The translations under genes were made by a program, and so were the position numbers. A stretch of 64,000 nt of DNA. Origin: Pseudorhodoferax sp. Leaf274 (GTDB lineage: Bacteria; Pseudomonadota; Gammaproteobacteria; Burkholderiales; Burkholderiaceae_C). Location of the stretch: the NCBI RefSeq assembly GCF_001422445.1, contig NZ_LMNA01000004.1, positions 65,227-129,226 on the forward strand. The letters are read 5' to 3'. The notes beneath the pieces are model-generated. The model made no database searches. It was not told the DNA's origin and worked only from the letters and a program-made list of their open reading frames with translations. Shown piece after piece: positions 44,103-53,234 of this stretch (its first letter is position 1; each line of letters starts with the position of its first letter).

Positions 44103-44989
44103 CGAGCGCGTCCTTCCTTGACCAATCGCAGCAGGTACTGACCGTAGCCATTCTTGCGCACGGTGTCGGCAAGTCGAGAGATCTGAACATCGTCGATCCA
44201 CCCAGCCCGCCATGCAATCTCTTCGGGGCAAGCAATCTTCAGCCCCTGTCGATTTTCCAGCGTTGCGATGAACTGCCCCGCTTCCAGCAGGCTTTCGTGC
44301 GTGCCCGTGTCCAACCAAGCGTAGCCACGCTGCATCACCTGCACGTTGAGTTGGCCTCGTTCCAGGTAAATCTGGTTCACCGCAGTGATCTCAAGTTCGC
44401 CGCGTGCGCTGGGTTTCACGGCCTTGGCAATTTCCACGACCTGTTCGTCATAGAAATACAGGCCTGTCACGGCATAGCTGCTCTTGGGCTGCGCCGGCTT
44501 TTCCTCGATGCTGCTGGCCCGGCCTGCCTTGTCAAAGGCCACCACTCCATAGCGCTCCGGATCGTTGACGTGGTACGCGAACACCGTAGAGCCATGCTTC
44601 TCCGCACTGGCCGCGGCAAGCAGGTGGGCCAAGTCGTGACCATAGAAAATGTTGTCACCCAGGACCAAGGCACTGGCTGCGCCTGCAAGAAACGCCTCTC
44701 CGATCAAGAAAGCCTGCGCCAACCCATCCGGACTCGGCTGCACCGCATACTGCAGGTTCAACCCCCACTGGCTTCCATCCCCCAGCAACTGCTGGAACCG
44801 CGGCGTGTCCTGCGGCGTGCTGATCACCAGGATGTCGCGGATACCTGCCAGCATCAGAGTGCTCAGCGGGTAATAGATCATCGGCTTGTCATACACCGGC
44901 AGCAGCTGCTTGCTGATCGCCAACGTGGCCGGATGCAGTCGGGTGCCGGAGCCGCCTGCGAGGATGATGCCCTTGCGTTGTGTCGTCAT
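44099..44989 (-). CDS. rfbA: Glucose-1-phosphate thymidylyltransferase
   Basis: Nucleotidyltransferase of 296 aa, the first step of the dTDP-L-rhamnose pathway (Glc-1-P plus dTTP). The signature is [19 protein letters not shown], followed by [18 protein letters not shown]. Further motifs are [33 protein letters not shown] and [17 protein letters not shown]. The length and motifs fit RmlA long forms. It overlaps rfbD upstream (44986-44989) and rfbC downstream by 4 nt each, showing tight coupling. dTDP-rhamnose commonly inhibits this enzyme in the family. Confidence 0.96.
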   Translation of the reverse strand: MTTQRKGIILAGGSGTRLHPATLAISKQLLPVYDKPMIYYPLSTLMLAGIRDILVISTPQDTPRFQQLLGDGSQWGLNLQYAVQPSPDGLAQAFLIGEAFLAGAASALVLGDNIFYGHDLAHLLAAASAEKHGSTVFAYHVNDPERYGVVAFDKAGRASSIEEKPAQPKSSYAVTGLYFYDEQVVEIAKAVKPSARGELEITAVNQIYLERGQLNVQVMQRGYAWLDTGTHESLLEAGQFIATLENRQGLKIACPEEIAWRAGWIDDVQISRLADTVRKNGYGQYLLRLVKEGRAR

Positions 44990-45894
44990 GCGGAGCGCTC
45001 CATGGTTTCGGTGAGCATGCGGGCCACGCCCGTTTGCCAATGCGGCAGTACGAGGCCGAAGGTCTCGCGGAGCTTGCGCGTGTCCAGGCGACTGTTGCCG
45101 GGTCGTGGGGCTGCCACCTTGAAGGCGCTGGAGGCAACGGCCTGCACGGCCTCGCCGGTGGCCTTCAGTGCCAGCCCACGTTGCTGAGCGAAGTCGATCA
45201 CAAAGCGCGCGTAGCCATGCCAGGAGGTTTCGCCTGCGGCCGCAAGGTGGTACAGGCCAGCCAGCGCGTCGCCACTCTCCGCTTGCGCACGGCGCAGCAC
45301 CAGGGCCGTCACATCGGCCAGCAACTCCGCGCCGGTCGGCGCACCGAACTGGTCGTCCACCACCGTCAGGCGTTCGCGCTCTGCCGCCAACCGCAACATG
45401 GTCTTGGCAAAGTTCTGTCCGCGCGCGGCATAAACCCAGCTCGTGCGAAAGATCAGGTGGCGGGCGCAATGCTGCTGCAACAGTTGCTCGCCTTCGAGCT
45501 TGGTGCGGCCATAGACGGACAGCGGGCCAGTCGGGCTGCTCTCGGTCCAAGGCACGCTGCCGCTGCCGTCGAACACGTAGTCGGTGGAGTAATGGACCAT
45601 CCATGCGCCCAACGCCTGCGCCTCACGCGCCAGCGTGCCCACGCCCAGCGCGTTCAACGCGCGCGCGAACTCGGGTTCGCTCTCCGCCTTGTCCACCGCC
45701 GTGTGGGCGGCGGCATTCACGATGACGTTGGGCGCCACGCTGCGCACGGTCGCGGCCAGTTCCTCGGGGCGGCTCAAATCACCACACAGGTCAGTGCTGT
45801 CGAAGTCCAGCGCCACCAACTCGCCCAGCGGCGCAAGGCTGCGCTGCAGTTCCCAGCCGACCTGCCCGCCCTTGCCCAACACCAGGATCTTCAT
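44986..45894 (-). CDS. rfbD: dTDP-4-dehydrorhamnose reductase
   Basis: Extended SDR of 302 aa, the last step of dTDP-L-rhamnose synthesis. The cofactor loop is [12 protein letters not shown], the catalytic region is [13 protein letters not shown] and [11 protein letters not shown] (YxxxK), and the substrate region is [13 protein letters not shown]. The start [10 protein letters not shown] was chosen; longer readings would run into rfbB. The order rfbB-rfbD-rfbA-rfbC is the common one for beta- and gamma-proteobacterial rhamnose operons. Confidence 0.95.
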   Translation of the reverse strand: MKILVLGKGGQVGWELQRSLAPLGELVALDFDSTDLCGDLSRPEELAATVRSVAPNVIVNAAAHTAVDKAESEPEFARALNALGVGTLAREAQALGAWMVHYSTDYVFDGSGSVPWTESSPTGPLSVYGRTKLEGEQLLQQHCARHLIFRTSWVYAARGQNFAKTMLRLAAERERLTVVDDQFGAPTGAELLADVTALVLRRAQAESGDALAGLYHLAAAGETSWHGYARFVIDFAQQRGLALKATGEAVQAVASSAFKVAAPRPGNSRLDTRKLRETFGLVLPHWQTGVARMLTETMERSA

Positions 45895-46961
45895 GCCGTC
45901 ACGCGCTCGCCGTAGTTGGTCGACACCCACTCGCGGTAGGCGCCGCTCTGCACGCGCGCGACCCAGTCGGCGTGCTCCAGATACCAATCCACGGTCTTGC
46001 GGATGCCCGTGTCGAAGGTCTCGGCCGGCTTCCAACCGAGTTCTCGCTCGAGCTTGCGGGCGTCGATGGCATAGCGGCGGTCGTGCCCAGGGCGATCGGT
46101 CACGTAAGCGATCTGCTCCGCGTAGGACGTGCCATCGGCGCGCGGCCGCTTCTCGTCCAGCAGCGCGCAGACCGTGTGCACGATCTCCAGGTTGGGCTTC
46201 TCATTCCAGCCGCCCACGTTGTAGGTCTCGCCAAGCTGGCCGGCTTCCAGCACGCGGCGGATGGCGCTGCAGTGGTCGCCGACATAGAGCCAGTCGCGGA
46301 TCTGCTGGCCGTCGCCATACACCGGCAGCGGCTTGCCGGCCAGGGCGTTGACGATCATCAGCGGGATCAGCTTCTCGGGAAAGTGAAACGGGCCGTAATT
46401 ATTGCTGCAATTGGTTGTAACAGCAGGCAAGCCGTAGGTGTGGTGGTAAGCGCGTACCAAGTGGTCGCTGGCCGCCTTGCTGGCCGAATAAGGGCTGTTG
46501 GGCTCGTAACGGTGCTGCTCGGTGAACGCGGGCGCCTGCGCCTCGAGAGAGCCATAGACCTCGTCGGTGGACACATGCAGGAAGCGGAAGGCCGCCTTGC
46601 GGTCGGTCGGCAGCGCACCCCAATAGGCCCGCACAGCCTCCAGCAGGCCGAAGGTACCGACCACGTTGGTCTCGATGAAAGCGGCCGGCCCATGGATGGA
46701 GCGGTCGACATGCGATTCCGCCGCGAAGTTGACGACAGCGCGCACCTGGTGCTCGGCCAACAGCCGGCCGACCAGCGCCGAGTCGCCGATGTCGCCCTGC
46801 ACGAACTGGTGCCGCGCATCGCCGGCCAGGCTGGAGAGGTTGTCGAGGTTGCCGGCGTAGGTGAGCTTGTCCAGGTTGATGACTGGTTCGCCCGCCGTGG
46901 CAATCCAGTCCAGGACGAAGTTGGTGCCGATGAAGCCGGCGCCGCCGGTGACAAGGATCAT
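45891..46961 (-). CDS. rfbB: dTDP-glucose 4,6-dehydratase
   Basis: Extended SDR of 356 aa, the second step of the pathway. It has [13 protein letters not shown] at the N-terminus, [25 protein letters not shown] (T/D/E catalytic triad), [12 protein letters not shown] (YxxxK) and the dTDP-site [15 protein letters not shown]. It is the first gene of the leftward O-antigen operon. No strong ribosome site is seen before the ATG. The 100-nt gap to the divergent phasin gene should hold the promoter; a GATAAT hexamer occurs there on the minus strand without a clear -35. Confidence 0.96.
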   Translation of the reverse strand: MILVTGGAGFIGTNFVLDWIATAGEPVINLDKLTYAGNLDNLSSLAGDARHQFVQGDIGDSALVGRLLAEHQVRAVVNFAAESHVDRSIHGPAAFIETNVVGTFGLLEAVRAYWGALPTDRKAAFRFLHVSTDEVYGSLEAQAPAFTEQHRYEPNSPYSASKAASDHLVRAYHHTYGLPAVTTNCSNNYGPFHFPEKLIPLMIVNALAGKPLPVYGDGQQIRDWLYVGDHCSAIRRVLEAGQLGETYNVGGWNEKPNLEIVHTVCALLDEKRPRADGTSYAEQIAYVTDRPGHDRRYAIDARKLERELGWKPAETFDTGIRKTVDWYLEHADWVARVQSGAYREWVSTNYGERVTA

Positions 46962-47061
46962 GGGGAGGTATCCGCAAAACGAGCCGGCGATTATCGCAGG
47001 CAGGATTCGGGCCAGTCGGCGCTTACAGTTGGCTGCATCCATCCATTCGAGGATTCCCGCC
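46962..47061. promoter_or_regulatory. Divergent intergenic region rfbB / phasin gene
   Basis: A 100-nt spacer that must carry the promoter of the O-antigen operon (leftward) and of the phasin gene (rightward). GATAAT at 46990-46995 on the minus strand is a possible -10 for rfbB. A GAGGA ribosome site sits at 47049-47053 before the phasin ATG. No further motif is clear. Confidence 0.4.
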
Positions 47062-47586
47062 ATGGCCAAGAAACCGAATCCCTTCAATCCCTTCGGCGAC
47101 GATGCGTCGGCCGCGCAGTTCGCCGAGTCGGTCCGCGCCTCAGCCCAGCAGATCTGGCTGGCAGGGCTCGGGGCCTTCGCCAAGGCGCAGGCCGAGGGCA
47201 GCAAGGTGTTCGAAGGCCTCGTCAAGGAAGGCGCGGGCATGCAGCGCAAGACCCAGGACGCCGCACAGCAGGGGCTGCACGAAACCGGCGCCCGCATGGG
47301 CAGCATGGCCAGCGAATTCGGTGCGCGCGCCGCCGGCCAGTGGGACAAGCTGGAAGGCATCTTCGAGGAACGCGTGGCCAAGGCGCTGCGCAAACTGGGC
47401 GTGCCGCGCCTGGAGGAACTGGAGCAGCTCGCCGCGCGTGTGGAAGCCTTGGAACAGGCGGCCAAACGCCCACCGGCCACGCGCAAGACCGCCGCGCAGC
47501 CACGACACGCGGCGGCCGCGGCGGCACCCCAGTCCGCACCGGCAAAGCGGGCTGCGCGCAAGCGCGCCTCGCCGCGTGGCGACTGA
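47062..47586 (+). CDS. Phasin / polyhydroxyalkanoate granule-associated protein
   Basis: Protein of 174 aa. An N-terminal helical segment ([33 protein letters not shown]) matches PhaI/PhaF-type granule-associated proteins. A helical middle with [19 protein letters not shown] follows. The Ala/Lys/Arg-rich tail ([14 protein letters not shown] ... [13 protein letters not shown]) resembles the DNA-binding histone-like tail of PhaF. It likely coats PHA granules and may tether them to the nucleoid. GAGGA precedes the ATG. A small CxxC protein and a TetR regulator follow. Confidence 0.85.
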   Translation: MAKKPNPFNPFGDDASAAQFAESVRASAQQIWLAGLGAFAKAQAEGSKVFEGLVKEGAGMQRKTQDAAQQGLHETGARMGSMASEFGARAAGQWDKLEGIFEERVAKALRKLGVPRLEELEQLAARVEALEQAAKRPPATRKTAAQPRHAAAAAAPQSAPAKRAARKRASPRGD

Positions 47587-47596
47587 GCAAGGCGCC

Positions 47597-48013
47597 ATGG
47601 CCCAAGACACCATCTGGACAGCATCGGCGCTGCGCGATCTCGCAGGGCAGGCCAATGCCCGGCCCTGCGACTCCTGCGCCACGCTGCCATCCACCGGTTG
47701 GGAAACCGTCCCCGTCTCACTGGACCGCCAGCGCCTGCAGGTGCTGGGCATGCTGTACGACCCGCTGGCCGGCAACCCGCTGGAATCCACGCTGGAGGAG
47801 TACCACCCGCAGCGCACGCGCTACTGGTCGGCAGACGCGCCCATCGCGCCGGGCTGGTTTCCCTACAACCGCTGCGGCGTCTGGCAGTGCCGGGCCTGCG
47901 CCACCGTGTTCCTGCGCTACGCAGAGCATGGCGGCTACTTCGAGGAAGAGCGCATCCGCCGCGTCGTGCCGGCGCTGGTCGACAGCGCGGCACCGCCACC
48001 GGGAAACACCTAG
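47597..48013 (+). CDS. Small protein with two CxxC motifs, unknown function
   Basis: Protein of 138 aa starting 10 nt after the phasin stop. It carries CDSC near residue 24 and CRAC near residue 97, which could form a zinc-ribbon-like site. The middle is [16 protein letters not shown]. No signal peptide is present. I do not recognise the family. Position and spacing suggest co-transcription with the phasin gene. The frame differs from the phasin frame and the ATG is the first usable start after it. Confidence 0.6.
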   Translation: MAQDTIWTASALRDLAGQANARPCDSCATLPSTGWETVPVSLDRQRLQVLGMLYDPLAGNPLESTLEEYHPQRTRYWSADAPIAPGWFPYNRCGVWQCRACATVFLRYAEHGGYFEEERIRRVVPALVDSAAPPPGNT

Positions 48014-48060
48014 CGTCCGGCGGCATCGGGCTGCGGCATGCTGCGCCGCAGGGAGGAACG

Positions 48061-48738
48061 ATGCCGAAGAAAGCCCCACGCAGGACGGCCGAACGCATTC
48101 TGGAAGTGACGCTGGCGCTGTTCAACCGCTTCGGCGCGCCCAACGTCTCCACCACGCTGATCGCCGCGGAGCTGGGCATCAGCCCCGGCAACCTCTACTA
48201 CCACTACCCGGCCAAGGACGAACTGCTGGGCGCGCTGTTCGACCGCTATGCCCAGCACATGCACGAGCTGCTGGACGCCGGCGCCGAGGTGCGCGATGTG
48301 GAAGACGCCTGGTTCTTCCTGCACAGCCTGTTCGAGCGCATCTGGGAATACCGCTTCCTCTACCGCGACCTGAACGACCTGCTCAGCAACCACCGCCGGC
48401 TCGAGCAGCAGGTGCAGCAGGTGCTGCAGGGCAAGACCCGCGCGGTGCGCGACATGCTGGCCGGCTTGGCGGCCAACGGCGCGCTGCAGATCGACCCGCG
48501 CACGGCCGAGCCTACGGCCACCAGCATGGTGGTGGTGCTGAGCTGGTGGCTCAGCTACGAGTACGCACGTGCGCCGCGCGACGCCCTGGAGCCGGCCGCG
48601 GCGCAGGCCGCACTGCTGCGCGGCGCCCACCACGTGCTGATGCTGCTGGCACCCTACCTCGTACCCGCACAGCGCGAACACCTGCTCGCCCTGGTCGCGG
48701 CCTATGCGAAGGAAGCGCCTGTCACGCAAACCACCTAG
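48061..48738 (+). CDS. TetR/AcrR-family transcriptional regulator
   Basis: Protein of 225 aa. The N-terminal TetR domain is [20 protein letters not shown], and the HTH is [20 protein letters not shown]. The C-terminal ligand domain (about 150 residues) is helical, with [20 protein letters not shown] and [12 protein letters not shown]. The start follows a GGAGG-like sequence (gcagggaggaacg). It stands 47 nt behind the CxxC protein in the phasin group and may control polymer-storage or lipid genes; the ligand is unknown. Confidence 0.85.
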   Translation: MPKKAPRRTAERILEVTLALFNRFGAPNVSTTLIAAELGISPGNLYYHYPAKDELLGALFDRYAQHMHELLDAGAEVRDVEDAWFFLHSLFERIWEYRFLYRDLNDLLSNHRRLEQQVQQVLQGKTRAVRDMLAGLAANGALQIDPRTAEPTATSMVVVLSWWLSYEYARAPRDALEPAAAQAALLRGAHHVLMLLAPYLVPAQREHLLALVAAYAKEAPVTQTT

Positions 48739-48778
48739 ACTTGGCCCCGACACCCGCCACAAAAAAGAGGAGACCACG

Positions 48779-49552
48779 ATGGGCGACTGGAGCGCATTCC
48801 CGCATGCGGGCGCATTCCATCTCGATGCAGCCGGCGTGCTCCAGCGCTGGGCCAGGCTGCACGCCGGCGACGGCGAGCCGCCTCCAACCGATCCGGCCGT
48901 GCTGCACGCCTGGGTGCTGTTCCACAACGGCGACTTCGCGCAGGCCTGCGCGGCGGGCCTGGCGGCGGGCGGCACCGGCCTGACCGTGGCCAACAAGGCC
49001 ACCGCCATCTACGCCAACTACCTGGAGCCGAGCGAGAGGGAGCGGCTGGACCTGTTCCGCATGGTCGCCACGCGCGCCGAGCAGCAGGCCCAGGCCACGC
49101 CGGACGATCCGAACGCCTGGTACTGGCACGCCTACGCGCTGGGGCGCTACAGCCAGGGCATCAGCATCGCCAAGGCGCTGGCCCAGGGCCTGGGCAACAA
49201 GGTCAAGGAATCGCTGGAGAAGGTCATCGCGCTGGCGCCGCGCCATGCCGATGCCCACATCGCGCTGGGCACCTTCCATGCCGAAGTCATCGACAAGGTG
49301 GGCGCACTGATCGGCTCCATGACCTACGGTGCCAAGAAGGAGGTCGGGCTGCGCATGTTCCGCCAGGGCCTGGAACTGCATCCGGCCTCGGTCATCGGGA
49401 TGGTGGAGTACGCGCATGCCCTGCTGATGCTCGAGGGCGACGGCCAGATGGACGAGGCCAACCGTCTCTACGAACGCGCGGCGACGGCCGAGCCGGCGGA
49501 CGCCACGGAACGGCTGGACGTGGACCTCGCCCAGGCCGCACTGGCCGACTGA
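48779..49552 (+). CDS. TPR-like helical repeat protein
   Basis: Protein of 257 aa without a signal peptide. Pairs of helices typical of TPR folds are visible: DPNAWYWHAYALGRYSQGIS, KESLEKVIALAPRHADAHIA and GLRMFRQGLELHPASVIGMVE. TPR proteins act as scaffolds. A strong ribosome site (AGAGGAGA) lies just before the ATG, 40 nt after the TetR stop. No enzymatic motif is seen. Confidence 0.7.
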   Translation: MGDWSAFPHAGAFHLDAAGVLQRWARLHAGDGEPPPTDPAVLHAWVLFHNGDFAQACAAGLAAGGTGLTVANKATAIYANYLEPSERERLDLFRMVATRAEQQAQATPDDPNAWYWHAYALGRYSQGISIAKALAQGLGNKVKESLEKVIALAPRHADAHIALGTFHAEVIDKVGALIGSMTYGAKKEVGLRMFRQGLELHPASVIGMVEYAHALLMLEGDGQMDEANRLYERAATAEPADATERLDVDLAQAALAD

Positions 49553-49656
49553 GCCGCGAACGCGCGCCAGTCCTACAGCGCGAGCCGGCGGGCGTCGGTG
49601 GCGCGCCCGGCGCGTCTTGCCGAGCATGCAGGGGCACCCAACCGGAGGTCCCGCCC

Positions 49657-50103
49657 ATGATGAACATCTTCGAAGCCCTGCGCATCAGCCACACGCTGCA
49701 ACGTGCATTGGCCGACCAACTGGTCGCCACCAGCGGCGACAGCAGCGAGCGCCAGCGGCTGTTCCTTGATCTGCGCCGCGAGCTGGCCGCGCACGAGACC
49801 GCGGAGGAACGCTGCTTCTACGTCCCGCTGATGGAACACGATGCCGCCGTCGACACCTCGCGCCATGGCATCGCCGAGCACCACGAGATGGACGAGATGG
49901 TCGAGGAACTCATGGACATGGACATGTCCTCGCCCGCCTGGCTGACCAAGGCGCGCGCGCTGCACCACAAGCTGCACCACCACCTGGACGAGGAAGAACA
50001 GAAGTTCTTCCAGCTGGCCGGCAAGGTGCTCAGCGCAGCACAAAAGACCGCGCTCGCCAAGGAGTACGAGGCAGAATTCACCACCCAGCGCATACAGGCC
50101 TGA
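49657..50103 (+). CDS. Hemerythrin-domain protein
   Basis: All-helical protein of 148 aa with the His/Glu ligands of a di-iron hemerythrin: DLRRELAAHETAEERCFY (HxxxE), HGIAEHHEMDEMVEEL, and LHHKLHHHLDEEEQKFF (HxxxHxxxxE). It probably binds oxygen or NO, or senses redox or iron. A GGAGG ribosome site lies 7-8 nt before the ATG; a second ATG follows immediately. The motif GTCCTACAG at 49570-49578 upstream is also found before the cfa gene. Confidence 0.88.
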   Translation: MMNIFEALRISHTLQRALADQLVATSGDSSERQRLFLDLRRELAAHETAEERCFYVPLMEHDAAVDTSRHGIAEHHEMDEMVEELMDMDMSSPAWLTKARALHHKLHHHLDEEEQKFFQLAGKVLSAAQKTALAKEYEAEFTTQRIQA

Positions 50104-50159
50104 GCCCTCGCGGGCCGCAACGCCGTGTGCACGCCGCAGCCCCCCCAGAGGAGATCGCC

Positions 50160-50417
50160 ATGTCCGAACTGCAGACCGCCTTCCAGGCTGCCGTCGTTGC
50201 ATCCCAGCAGCGCAGCCAGCGCCCCGACAACTCCACACTGCTGCGCCTGTACGGCCTCTACAAGCAGGCCAGCACCGGCGACAACAAGGTCCCGAAGCCC
50301 GGCTTCTCCGACATGGTCGGCCGCGCCAAGTGGGACGCCTGGAACAAGCTGCAGGGCATGCCGGCCGAAGACGCCATGCAGCAGTACATCGACGCCATCG
50401 CGGCGCTCGACGACTGA
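50160..50417 (+). CDS. Acyl-CoA-binding protein
   Basis: ACBP-fold protein of 85 aa, the typical length of eukaryotic and bacterial ACBPs. The ligand-binding motifs are LLRLYGLYKQASTGDNK and RAKWDAWNKLQGM (the YKQAT and KWDAW signatures). It binds long-chain acyl-CoA in the cytoplasm and may serve the two acyl-CoA pathways of the window. The start ATG at 50160 was chosen for its GAGGAG ribosome site; an in-frame GTG 33 nt upstream lacks one. Confidence 0.92.
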   Translation: MSELQTAFQAAVVASQQRSQRPDNSTLLRLYGLYKQASTGDNKVPKPGFSDMVGRAKWDAWNKLQGMPAEDAMQQYIDAIAALDD

Positions 50418-50421
50418 GGGC

Positions 50422-51495
50422 TCAGCGCACCGGCGCCAGCCGGGCCAGCGCGGCGTCGCGCGCAGCCTTGGGCTGCGCGGCCAAGGCGGCCACGGCCGCA
50501 TGGAAGCGCGCCCAGTCGCGGCCTTCACGCTCGAACAAAGCCTCGAACGCCGGAACCTGTCCGTCGTAGGCTGCCTGCACGCCGAACACCGCGTTGTTGG
50601 CACGGGCGATGTAGGCGTCGTAGCCCGCAAAGCCCTGCCAGTGGTCGCGCTTGAGCCTTGCATAGGCCTCGTGGAAGTCCGCCATGGCGCGGGCCTTGCG
50701 TTGCTCCACCGGCTCGGGGTTGTCCGCATCGGCGTACACCGCGGCCAGGGCCTGGCGCGTCTGCAGCATCAGCGCCCGCAGTTCGCGGCGGCGGCCGTCG
50801 AAACGCAGGTAGGCCTCGCGTGCCGCATCGCTGGCCTGGCTGGCCAGCCATTCGGCGCCGCCAAGACGTTCGACAGCCGTGGCATAGGACTCGTTGAACG
50901 TCGTGTCGTCCTTCACGTAGACCACCTGGTGGGCCAGTTCGTGGAACAGCAGGCGGGCCAGTTCGCCTTCGGTGGAGCGGATGAAGGTGTTGAGCAGCGG
51001 GTCGCCGCCCAGCCAGTTCATCCAGCCCAAGGTGGAGTAGGCCGGCACGCCGTAGACATTGCTTTCCAGGCCCTCGGCCCGCAACTGCTCGGCCAGCGCG
51101 CGTGCCTGCGCCTCGTCGAAGTAGCCGCGGTAGCCGATGCAGCCCGTGAACGGGAAGCACCAGGTCTTGAGGGTCAGCGAGTACGGCGGCGCCGCCACGG
51201 CATTCCAGACGGCCGCGGGCCGCTGCAGGTCGGCGTAACGGTGGTAGCTCGCGTTGTCGGGAAGATGCAGACGCTCCACCGCAAACCGGCGCATGCGCTG
51301 CGCCAACTCCAGCTGCTGGCGCACGTCCGCCGGTGTGGCGGGGTCGTCCAGCCAGCCCTGGATCGGCCGGGCCGCCTGCATCAGCGCCAGGTGTCCGCGG
51401 GCCGACTGCAGGTAGTAGGACGTATCGGCGCACCCCGCGAGGGCCGCCAGGGCCAGGGCGGCGCCGAGGCGCTTGAGCAATGCACGATTCAACAC
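50422..51495 (-). CDS. Putative aminopeptidase lipoprotein (HExxH metalloprotease)
   Basis: Protein of 357 aa. A GTG start is proposed at 51495, giving a short lipoprotein signal (LALAALAGC, lipobox LAGC, Cys22). The zinc motif HELAHQ is at residues 185-190 and ESYATAVERLG supplies a downstream glutamate. A cysteine pair is in TWCFPFTGCIGYRG. The family is the putative aminopeptidase group (PF10023), located in the cell envelope. It is convergent with the ACBP gene, the stops being only 4 nt apart. Other start codons are possible because no ribosome site is clear. Confidence 0.78.
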   Translation of the reverse strand: MLNRALLKRLGAALALAALAGCADTSYYLQSARGHLALMQAARPIQGWLDDPATPADVRQQLELAQRMRRFAVERLHLPDNASYHRYADLQRPAAVWNAVAAPPYSLTLKTWCFPFTGCIGYRGYFDEAQARALAEQLRAEGLESNVYGVPAYSTLGWMNWLGGDPLLNTFIRSTEGELARLLFHELAHQVVYVKDDTTFNESYATAVERLGGAEWLASQASDAAREAYLRFDGRRRELRALMLQTRQALAAVYADADNPEPVEQRKARAMADFHEAYARLKRDHWQGFAGYDAYIARANNAVFGVQAAYDGQVPAFEALFEREGRDWARFHAAVAALAAQPKAARDAALARLAPVR

Positions 51496-51619
51496 ATCGG
51501 GCAGTTTACGGGCAGGCCATCCGCACGCTGGCACGCAGGTTGCTCGCGGCTCGGCACGCCCTCCGTGTTCCGTGCAACGGCCGTGAACCAAGACGCCCCG
51601 CCAGCGTCGAACAGCTGAC

Positions 51620-53158
51620 ATGCCACAGCCCCCTCGCCCCAAGAGCCAATACGGCCGCCTCACCGCGCTGGCCAGCGGCCACCACCTCGCCACCCTGACC
51701 GCCCAACGTGTCGTCGAGCAGGGCGGCTCGCTGGTGGACGCCATGGTGGCGGCGTCGGCGATGTTGACAGTGACCCTGCCGCACGCCGGATCGTTGGGCG
51801 GCTGCGGCGTGCTGCTGGTCTACGACGCGGCTTCGCACCAGGTGCAGGTGCTCAACGGCACCGGCCGCGCGCCGGCCGCCACGCCGGTCGACGAGATCGC
51901 CGCCAGCGGCGTGCCGCGGCGCGGTGTGCGCGCCGCCGTCACGCCCACGCTGGTGCGCCTGTGGGCGCGGGCCCACGAACGCTTCGGCCGGCTGCCGTGG
52001 GCGCAGCTGCTGGCGCCCGGCATCGCTGCGGCCTCCGCCGGCATCGGCACATCCGAAGAGCTGGCGCGCAACCTCGCGCAGGCCGATCCGGCCGTCGCCG
52101 TGCAACCGGGCTTCACCGACGCCTTCCACCGCAACGGCCAGCCGCTCGCGGCCGGCCAGCCCATGCGCCAGCCGCAGTTGGCCGAGGTGCTGCAGGCCAT
52201 CGCGCGCCAGGGCGAGGCAGGCTTCTACAGCGGCTGGGCGGCACGCAGCCTGGCCGCCTTCTGCGCCGAACACGGGGGCTGGATGGGCCAGGACGACCTG
52301 GCCCAGGCGCAGGCCGACTGGTGGGAGAGCTGGAGCACGCACTACGCGGGCCGCCAGGTGCACGTGGCACCGCCCAACTCGGCCGGTGTGCTGATGCTGC
52401 GCCAGCTGAACCTGCGCGCCGCCGCCGGGCCGTCCCAGAACGATCCGGCGCACGATGTGCTGCGTGCCGTGGCGGTGCTGCAGCGCTACCGCGCCCGCCT
52501 GGGCGACCCGGCGCGCCGCCGCCTGATGCCGGCCGACTTCGAGCTGGGCGAGCGCCACATCGGCAGCGGCCCCATCGATGCGGCAGCGACGCGGCTGACG
52601 CCTGCCGATGCCACCGGCTTCGTGGCCATGGACGTGGCCGGCAACGCCGTGGCCTTGCTGCAAAGCGTGTTCCAGCCGCTGGGCAGCGGCGCGGTGGACC
52701 CCGGCACGGGCGTGCTGCTGAACAACCGCATGGCCGAGTTCCGCGCCGAACCGGGCCTGCCCAACAGCGTGCAGCCGCGCGCACGCCCTGCGCACACGCT
52801 GTCGCCCTGGATCGTGGTGCACGGCAACCGGGCCGAGCTGGCCGCCATCTCGCCCGGCGGCATCGGCCAGACCACCGGCGGCCTGCAGTTGGCCAGCGGC
52901 GCCCTGGAGACCGAGGCCACGCTGGGCGAACTGGCGGGACGGCCGCGCTGGAGCCTGGACGACGCGGGCGAGGTGCTGCTGGAGGCGGGCATGGACCAGG
53001 CCGTGGCGCCCGCACTGCGCGCGCACGGGCTCACGGTGCAGGAAGGCGCCGGCCAGCAGCTGCACTTCGGCTCGGTCAAGGCCGTGCGCGCCCATGCGCA
53101 TGGCGGCCTGGAGGCCGTGGCCGACCTGCGCCGGCAGGCGCATGCGGTGGCCTGGTAG
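51620..53158 (+). CDS. Gamma-glutamyltransferase family protein with altered nucleophile site
   Basis: Ntn-hydrolase-like protein of 512 aa without a signal peptide. Large-subunit features: VDAMVAASAMLTVTLPHAGS and GGCGVLLVYD. Small-subunit features: SGAVDPGTGVLLNNRMAEF, HTLSPWIVV and SPGGIGQTTGG. At the autoprocessing site the usual TTH reads ATG (A331, T332, G333); the conserved first threonine, the nucleophile in E. coli GGT, is alanine. The canonical PGGSRI loop is also changed. It may use T332, be non-cleaving, or act on another amide. It is divergent from the aminopeptidase gene with a 124-nt gap. Confidence 0.8.
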   Translation: MPQPPRPKSQYGRLTALASGHHLATLTAQRVVEQGGSLVDAMVAASAMLTVTLPHAGSLGGCGVLLVYDAASHQVQVLNGTGRAPAATPVDEIAASGVPRRGVRAAVTPTLVRLWARAHERFGRLPWAQLLAPGIAAASAGIGTSEELARNLAQADPAVAVQPGFTDAFHRNGQPLAAGQPMRQPQLAEVLQAIARQGEAGFYSGWAARSLAAFCAEHGGWMGQDDLAQAQADWWESWSTHYAGRQVHVAPPNSAGVLMLRQLNLRAAAGPSQNDPAHDVLRAVAVLQRYRARLGDPARRRLMPADFELGERHIGSGPIDAAATRLTPADATGFVAMDVAGNAVALLQSVFQPLGSGAVDPGTGVLLNNRMAEFRAEPGLPNSVQPRARPAHTLSPWIVVHGNRAELAAISPGGIGQTTGGLQLASGALETEATLGELAGRPRWSLDDAGEVLLEAGMDQAVAPALRAHGLTVQEGAGQQLHFGSVKAVRAHAHGGLEAVADLRRQAHAVAW

Positions 53159-53234
53159 AGGCCGGGGCGCAAGCGGCACCGTCCTACAGACCACGCCTTG
53201 ACTGGGGCTTTCCCGTTTGGGAAGAATTTGTTGC

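Noticed and set aside
46962-48191. Upstream extension of rfbB on the minus strand
   Set aside because: The Rossmann loop begins five residues after the ATG at 46961, and the extension is antisense to the phasin and neighbouring genes.
45972-48983. A rightward open frame of 1003 codons
   Set aside because: It crosses rfbB on the opposite strand and then runs out of frame through the phasin, TetR and TPR genes. It shows low-complexity sequence only.
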